Shown: positions 5,230 to 9,537 of the stretch, in pieces | Layout of the letters: the number at the start of each line of letters is the position of its first letter | Numbering within the stretch: position 1 is the stretch's first letter | From: CAYVSF01 sp046482855 | GTDB lineage: Bacteria > Bacteroidota > Bacteroidia > Bacteroidales > UBA12077 | Assembly (NCBI GenBank): GCA_046482855.1 | Contig: JAWOEH010000105.1 | Span: forward strand, 1 to 9,537 | Reading direction: 5' to 3' | DNA: 9,537 nt | Position numbers and translations under genes: made by a program | Notes under the pieces: model-generated | Seen by the model: the letters and a program-made list of their open reading frames with translations, nothing else | What the model was told of the DNA's origin: nothing | The model's database searches: none

Positions 5230-6108
5230 TTAGCGTCCTTCTTCAGGCATCCATCCCTGAATCATTTCTTTATGAGCCATATACCATTCCTTGGCAGCAA
5301 CTAATTCATCATCACTCTTACGAATTTTCATAAGCAGATCGTGCAGTTGCTCATCGCTCAGGTTAAAGTTGGTAAAGAATTGCCCCATCATGGGATGATC
5401 TTCTTTAAAACCCTGACGAGATAAAATGGCGCATACATCCTTAGGATAAACACCCTTTGGATCATCGAGGTATTTCAAGTCGTATTGTGCCCACTTGTAG
5501 TGAGGTTTCCAACCTGTAATGATAATAGGCTCTTCTTTCGCATAAGCTTTTTGCAAGCTGGCAATCATAGCCGGACCGCTAGATGTAACTTGCTCGAAAT
5601 CCAGGTCATACTCTTCAATGGCCTTTTCGGTATTGCGGTGAACGCCTGCGCCACTGCCAATACCAATGATTTCGCCATCGAATTTATCCACATTATCATT
5701 CAGCTCTTCAATAGAATTCACATCTACATAACTTGGCACAACCAATCCGGTAGTACCATTGCTAAAGGATTCACCGAGTTTTACGAGCTTATCGCCATAT
5801 TTATCCCAATAATCGCCATGTGTATGGGGCAACCAAGCATCTAACAGCAAGTCTGCATCCCCTTTGGCAAGCGTTGCGTAGATGGGACCCGGCTCAAGAG
5901 GGGTGATTTCCACAGTATAGCCCATATCATCCAGGGCAGCTTTAGCCAAGTTGGTAAAGGCAATACCTTCGGCCCAATTGGGGTACAAAATTGAGATCTC
6001 TGTCTCTTTTTCGCTCTTTTCACCTTGTGACTGACAAGCTGAAAAACCTGCTACCATAGCTACGGCAACAAGAATTGCGAGTACTGATCGAAATGATTTT
6101 TTTAACAT
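5230..6108 (-). CDS. proX: Glycine betaine/proline-type substrate-binding lipoprotein ProX
   Basis: 292 residues of the OpuAC/ProX substrate-binding family. The N-terminus has two lysines, a hydrophobic stretch (about 5-22) and FSAC with Cys25 as the likely lipidation site. It would be anchored to the membrane facing the periplasm, followed by a Lys/Glu/Ser linker. Mature-domain motifs include ILYPNWAEG (Trp45), LLLDAWLPHTHGDYW (Trp92, Trp101), GSGAGVHRNT and ITGWKPHYKW (Trp200, Trp206). Such aromatic residues form the cage for quaternary ammonium groups in this family, so glycine betaine or a related osmolyte is the best ligand guess; choline or carnitine cannot be excluded. It is the last gene of proV-proW-proX, 35 bases after proW. 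Having its own good Shine-Dalgarno may allow the higher yield usual for binding proteins. Confidence 0.93.
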   Translation of the reverse strand: MLKKSFRSVLAILVAVAMVAGFSACQSQGEKSEKETEISILYPNWAEGIAFTNLAKAALDDMGYTVEITPLEPGPIYATLAKGDADLLLDAWLPHTHGDYWDKYGDKLVKLGESFSNGTTGLVVPSYVDVNSIEELNDNVDKFDGEIIGIGSGAGVHRNTEKAIEEYDLDFEQVTSSGPAMIASLQKAYAKEEPIIITGWKPHYKWAQYDLKYLDDPKGVYPKDVCAILSRQGFKEDHPMMGQFFTNFNLSDEQLHDLLMKIRKSDDELVAAKEWYMAHKEMIQGWMPEEGR

Positions 6109-6110
6109 AA

Positions 6111-6118
6111 TCTTCCTT
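6111..6118 (-). promoter_or_regulatory. Ribosome-binding site of proX
   Basis: AAGGAAGA on the minus strand, ending two bases before the proX ATG at 6108. It stands out because most starts in this window have no recognisable Shine-Dalgarno. It supports this start. Confidence 0.5.
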
Positions 6119-6143
6119 TGCTTTATTAGAGTTATACTTGTAA

Positions 6144-7013
6144 TTATTTAGTTCTTGAAGTACCCAGGGCTTGCGTTAAGCGATCGAGAATAATGGCCAA
6201 TACCACAATTCCCAGTCCGGCTTCAAACCCAAGACCAATATCGGCCTTCAAAATACCTTTATAAACTTCCTGGCCTAAACCGGAGGCTCCCACCATCGAA
6301 GCAATTACCACCATCGACAAGGCCAGCATAATAACTTGGTTAACACCGGCAAGAATCGTAGGTTTTGCCAGGGGTATTTGCACTTTGTAAAGTAATTGAC
6401 GGCTGGTAGCCCCAAATGCTTGCGAAGCTTCAACCACATCTTTCGGAACCCCACGAATACCTAAATTGGTAAGACGCACCGCCGGAGGCAATGAAAAGAC
6501 AACCGTTGCCACAACGCCCGGAACATTCCCTACACTAAAAAAGAGAATGGCAGGAATTAGGTAGACAAAGGCAGGCATCGTCTGCATAAAGTCCAATATA
6601 GGTCGTATAATTTGTTCTGCCCGGTCGTTTCGTGCCGAGTAAATCCCCAGAGGAATGCCAATTACCAAAGCTAAAAGTGCTGAAGCCAAAACCAAGGCGA
6701 ATGTCTCCATTGTCTCCTCCCAAAAGCTCATCCCATCGAGAAGCAGCAGCCCTAAGATGGTAAAAAGGGTAAATCCTCCGGCTTCTTTAAAAGCCTTTTT
6801 TGAGAAAAATTTCATGCCTCTACTTTTCAGGGCATAAGAGCCCACAGCAAAAAGCAGAATCATTACCCATGAAGGCAGAAATAGCAAAGCACCCTGCATT
6901 GCATCCACCAAAGCTTCAATACCTGTGGTAATACCGCCAAAAAAACCGTCGCCTTTTACTGACAACCATTCAATGCCTTTTTCGATATAATCCCCTAAAT
7001 TAATCTTTATCAT
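6144..7013 (-). CDS. proW: Glycine betaine/proline-type ABC permease ProW
   Basis: 289 residues, an inner-membrane permease of the ProW/OpuAB group. After an amphipathic N-terminus (1-40), hydrophobic segments lie at about 42-60, 80-93, 103-124, 145-160, 165-180, 222-243 and 262-277. The coupling-loop (EAA) motif VEASQAFGATSRQLLYKVQIP region is at about 194-214, where the ATPase docks. FMQTMPAFVYLIP (142-154) is typical of the family. It forms the channel through which ProX-delivered osmolyte enters, as a homodimer with two ProV. Its ATG at 7013 overlaps the proV stop as ATGA, showing translational coupling. The shortish N-terminus compared with the E. coli ProW (354 residues) is normal for other phyla. 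Confidence 0.95.
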   Translation of the reverse strand: MIKINLGDYIEKGIEWLSVKGDGFFGGITTGIEALVDAMQGALLFLPSWVMILLFAVGSYALKSRGMKFFSKKAFKEAGGFTLFTILGLLLLDGMSFWEETMETFALVLASALLALVIGIPLGIYSARNDRAEQIIRPILDFMQTMPAFVYLIPAILFFSVGNVPGVVATVVFSLPPAVRLTNLGIRGVPKDVVEASQAFGATSRQLLYKVQIPLAKPTILAGVNQVIMLALSMVVIASMVGASGLGQEVYKGILKADIGLGFEAGLGIVVLAIILDRLTQALGTSRTK

Positions 7014-8245
7014 AAGTCAATCCCTCCGTCTTCTTTAAGTTGTTTCACCTGTTCGCGTTTCATGCCGACCATCTCGCCAATTACGGCTGAGTGAACGGCT
7101 ACACCCAACAGCTTCTTCTCAGTGTCAACAACAGCCAAGTTTAGCGAAGTGTCAAGAAACAAGGGCAAAAGCTCCCCAACAGGGGTGTCAGGGTGCACCG
7201 CATTCACCTCCTTTTTGGTGTACATGTAAGCTTTCAAATCATCTAGCTCTTTGTCAAGCATCTCCTTCATATCGGAAGCTTTAACAAACCCCAGGAAGTG
7301 ATTTTCCTCATCCACTACAGGCAGGGAAGTTACGCCCATTTTACGCATCTTGCGCAAGGCAGCATTGGGTCCTTCCTTATGTAAACGAATACGTTCCGGC
7401 TTATCAAACATAACCGTTCTCGCTGTTACAATGGTACTTCTGTCGACATTCTCGACAAACGATCGCACATAGTCGTCGGCAGGATTGGTTAAAATCTGCT
7501 CTGGCGTACCAGTTTGCACAATTACACCATCCTTCATAATTGCAATTCTATCACCAATCTTCAAGGCCTCATCAAGGTCGTGTGTAATAAATACAATGGT
7601 TTTATGCAATTTATCCTGAAGGGCCAATAACTCATCCTGCATATTATTTCGGATAAGCGGGTCGAGGGCACTAAAAGCCTCATCCATCAACAGCACTTCC
7701 GGATCCGTGGCCAACGCCCGGGCAAGGCCCACACGTTGTTGCATACCTCCGCTCAACTCACCGGTCATCATGTATTCATACCCCTCGAGCCCAACGGTTT
7801 TAAGGGTTTCGACAGCTTTTTTTAGGCGTTCCTCTTCAGGAACACCCTGGATTTCCAGACCAAAAGCCACATTTGAGGCAACGGTACGATGAGGCAACAG
7901 CCCAAAATGCTGAAAAACCATCGACATCTGGGTGCGTCGTATATTGCGCAACCCCTCCTCATCGGCTTCGGTCACATTATGTTCATCAACAATAACCGTC
8001 CCAGCAGTGGGATCGATTAGGCGATTTATCGTACGCAAAAGGGTAGACTTACCACTACCAGACAACCCCATGATCACAAATACCTCGCCCTTGTAAATCT
8101 CAAAGTTGGCATTGTTCACACCTACGGTACAGCCGGTAGCCTTCAGTATCTCCTCCTTCGATTTGTTCTGCGTGAGCAGACTCCTCGCCTGCTTTACACG
8201 CTTTCCAAATATGACACTTAAATTTTCTACTTTTATCTTACTCAT
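7010..8245 (-). CDS. proV: Glycine betaine/proline-type ABC ATPase ProV with CBS pair
   Basis: 411 residues, close to the ~400 of ProV/OpuAA. Walker A GLSGSGKST (60-68), Q-loop Gln112 in MVFQHFGLLPH, signature LSGGMQQR (164-171), Walker B VLLMDEAF (184-191), D-loop ALD and switch His222 in FITHD are all intact, so it should be an active ATPase. The N-terminal extension before Walker A, including an inserted helix with ARSLLTQNKSKEEIL (20-34) and then VGVNNANFEI, is typical of this subfamily. The C-terminal third (about 270-395) holds two CBS domains, with MGVTSLPVVDEENHFLGFV and SLNLAVVDTEKKLLGVAV. In OpuA-type transporters these sense ionic strength or cyclic di-AMP. First gene of proVWX, overlapping proW by four bases. 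A 12-bp palindrome covers its start codon. Confidence 0.96.
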   Translation of the reverse strand: MSKIKVENLSVIFGKRVKQARSLLTQNKSKEEILKATGCTVGVNNANFEIYKGEVFVIMGLSGSGKSTLLRTINRLIDPTAGTVIVDEHNVTEADEEGLRNIRRTQMSMVFQHFGLLPHRTVASNVAFGLEIQGVPEEERLKKAVETLKTVGLEGYEYMMTGELSGGMQQRVGLARALATDPEVLLMDEAFSALDPLIRNNMQDELLALQDKLHKTIVFITHDLDEALKIGDRIAIMKDGVIVQTGTPEQILTNPADDYVRSFVENVDRSTIVTARTVMFDKPERIRLHKEGPNAALRKMRKMGVTSLPVVDEENHFLGFVKASDMKEMLDKELDDLKAYMYTKKEVNAVHPDTPVGELLPLFLDTSLNLAVVDTEKKLLGVAVHSAVIGEMVGMKREQVKQLKEDGGIDL

Positions 8246-8255
8246 ATACGTATAT
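8244..8255. repeat. 12-bp perfect palindrome at proV start
   Basis: ATATACGTATAT is self-complementary and includes two bases of the proV start codon. It might be an operator or just AT-rich chance. In the rest of the 154-base proV-porin gap there is a 6-bp inverted repeat (GAATCA 8302-8307, TGATTC 8322-8327) and the porin terminator. I find no TTTG-N19-21-TAnnTTTG promoter reading toward proV. Confidence 0.3.
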
Positions 8256-8330
8256 TAAGGAACTAACCTTGATAACCAACACGGTAACATTTGATCTTAA
8301 TGAATCAGAAAGTTACTGAATTGATTCTAT

Positions 8331-8384
8331 AAAAACAAAAGATGACTCAGGCATCTGAAGACCAGACACCCAGAGTCATCTTTT
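8331..8384 (-). terminator. Terminator after porin gene
   Basis: GATGACTC (8341-8348) pairs with GAGTCATC (8373-8380), extended by four A-T pairs to a 12-bp stem. The 24-base loop can form a small inner stem (TCTG/CAGA). On the minus strand the stem runs into TTTTGTTTTT (8340-8331). It begins 16 bases past the porin stop and precedes proV, so it separates, or partly separates, the porin gene from proVWX. Confidence 0.75.
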
Positions 8385-8399
8385 CTATGTTTTGGTTCT

Positions 8400-9537
8400 C
8401 TAGAAATAGTATCCAATGTTGATATTGAAACGATTTTCCCACTCAGCATCAGGGTTTCCTTGTCCGGCACCTTTGCCAAACGCACCTAACCAAGGCTGGT
8501 TGTATCCCCAAGCCCAGTCAACATAGGTATAAACACTTCCTGAAGTAATCATAAAACCAGGAACTAAGTGTTGCCAGTCCTCAAAGTTTTCATTCACCTT
8601 GTCAACCATGGTATAGTCAACATAAGCATTGATATTTGAGATGGGGCCCCAATCCACATCAAAACTGTAAGCCAACCCTACAGCATAAATATTGGCTTCG
8701 GTTGCTACATCGTAAGGAGTACCATAAGCACCCATCTGAATTACATCAAGGTCGCGCCCGTCATCTGCTTTTGCAGTATAGTTATGGTAAATGTAAGATC
8801 CCTTAAAGTTGAAACCGCCACCAAAGTTGGCCACCATGTGACCTGCAAAAGCGCTGCTCATTTCAGCCTCATCGAGGGTTTTGTTATAGATGCCTCCAAA
8901 TTGAGCAGAAGCTCCAATCTCAACCGCATCGCTTACATGGTAAGCGGCACGTAAGTTAAATTGATTTAATTCGCGAATGTCGGCATCAACAACTTCCATA
9001 GTGCCAGTAGTTTCATTATAAACAGAACCTACGCCGGGAGTAATATCATACGAATAACGTCCTGAACCTGCAGCGCCAAATGTTGACATTCCTCCAAAAA
9101 CAGGACCCTCCGGCTCTGCCTGACGGAAATAAGCAATCGAAAGATCCAGGTTCTTGAACTTACTGATATCAAATTTAACACCCATATCCATGTCGTCCTC
9201 AAGGCCTACATAATACTGTCCCTGGAACCACCAGCTATGGGAAGCATACTTGGTAATACCAAAAGGCACCTGGGTTACACCTAACTTCATATACACATCT
9301 TCGCTAAAAGCATAACCTAACCACCCATGGTGAATAAAATGGGTAGCAAATGTTGGGTAGAAACGATACTCAAAGCTCAGGTCGATTCCTCCTTTGGAAC
9401 CATCAACATTTAACCGCCAAGTATCCCAGGTTGCTTCCGGCTGAGTCTTATTATCTACCCAGCTTTTATCAAAAATATTGAAGCGAACAGCACCTCCAAA
9501 GGTGAACCCATCCTCTTTCTCCTCCTGCGCCTTAGCG
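8400..9537 (-). CDS. Outer-membrane beta-barrel porin, N-terminus outside window
   Basis: The frame is open from the right edge to a TAG at 8400, giving 378 residues. An internal Met at 9296 is not the start, since the 80 codons before it (AKAQEEKEDGFTFGGAVRF, WRLNVDGSKGGIDLSFEYRF and so on) are clearly the same protein. AKA followed by QEEK at the very edge looks like a signal-peptidase cleavage site, so only about 20 residues are missing. Alternating polar and aromatic strands (FTFGGAVRFNIF, DLSFEYRFYP, YHVSDAVEIGASAQFGG, FKGSYIYHNYTA, INAYVDYTMV), acidic loops and the C-terminal FNINIGYYF ending in Phe show an outer-membrane barrel, probably 14-18 strands. The pattern resembles OprP/DcaP-like substrate-selective porins, but I cannot name the ligand. 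It lies upstream of proVWX on the same strand, behind a terminator, which hints at osmolyte uptake. Confidence 0.8.
   Translation of the reverse strand, partial: AKAQEEKEDGFTFGGAVRFNIFDKSWVDNKTQPEATWDTWRLNVDGSKGGIDLSFEYRFYPTFATHFIHHGWLGYAFSEDVYMKLGVTQVPFGITKYASHSWWFQGQYYVGLEDDMDMGVKFDISKFKNLDLSIAYFRQAEPEGPVFGGMSTFGAAGSGRYSYDITPGVGSVYNETTGTMEVVDADIRELNQFNLRAAYHVSDAVEIGASAQFGGIYNKTLDEAEMSSAFAGHMVANFGGGFNFKGSYIYHNYTAKADDGRDLDVIQMGAYGTPYDVATEANIYAVGLAYSFDVDWGPISNINAYVDYTMVDKVNENFEDWQHLVPGFMITSGSVYTYVDWAWGYNQPWLGAFGKGAGQGNPDAEWENRFNINIGYYF

Overview
The window looks like the chromosome of a member of the Bacteroidota, possibly a Marinilabiliales-type anaerobe. Three things point there. Several promoters fit the Bacteroidota consensus TTTG-N19/20-TAnnTTTG. 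There is a type III glutamine synthetase N-terminus and a DUF3109 protein, both common in this phylum. Ribosome-binding sites are mostly weak. Composition is about 40-45% GC except for one 186-base stretch near the left edge. The genus is inference; the phylum is fairly secure.

Layout. Bases 1-300 do not belong with the rest: a tRNA-Thr-like 5' half (61-99), then a GC-rich (about 65%) piece of a type I-E cas1 gene without start or end (115-300), butted directly against the first ~79 codons of a type III glutamine synthetase gene (300-533, minus). This is either a real rearrangement or a chimeric contig end. Divergent from glnN is argR (725-1246, plus), whose promoter and start codon are covered by ARG-box-like operators. 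Downstream of argR is a second, very well-formed ARG-box promoter (1299-1354). It has no coding gene behind it; about 100 bases later there is a strong hairpin terminator. This could make an ArgR-controlled small RNA or be the orphaned leader of an arginine operon.

From 1474 on, everything reads on the minus strand. One cluster is gpmI - DUF3109 gene - M20 dipeptidase gene (5052 to 1530, gaps of 9 and 31 bases), closed by a textbook terminator at 1474-1500. The next is proV-proW-proX (8245 to 5230), a complete glycine betaine/proline-type ABC importer, closed by a hairpin at 5174-5200. Upstream of it, and separated by another terminator, is an outer-membrane beta-barrel porin gene that runs off the right edge.

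Working together: ProX (a lipoprotein) would deliver a quaternary-amine osmolyte to ProW, driven by ProV, whose CBS pair may gate transport by ionic strength. The adjacent porin may be the outer-membrane entry route. The gpmI cluster joins glycolysis, a cysteine-rich protein of unknown role and peptide breakdown. The left part centres on nitrogen and arginine control.
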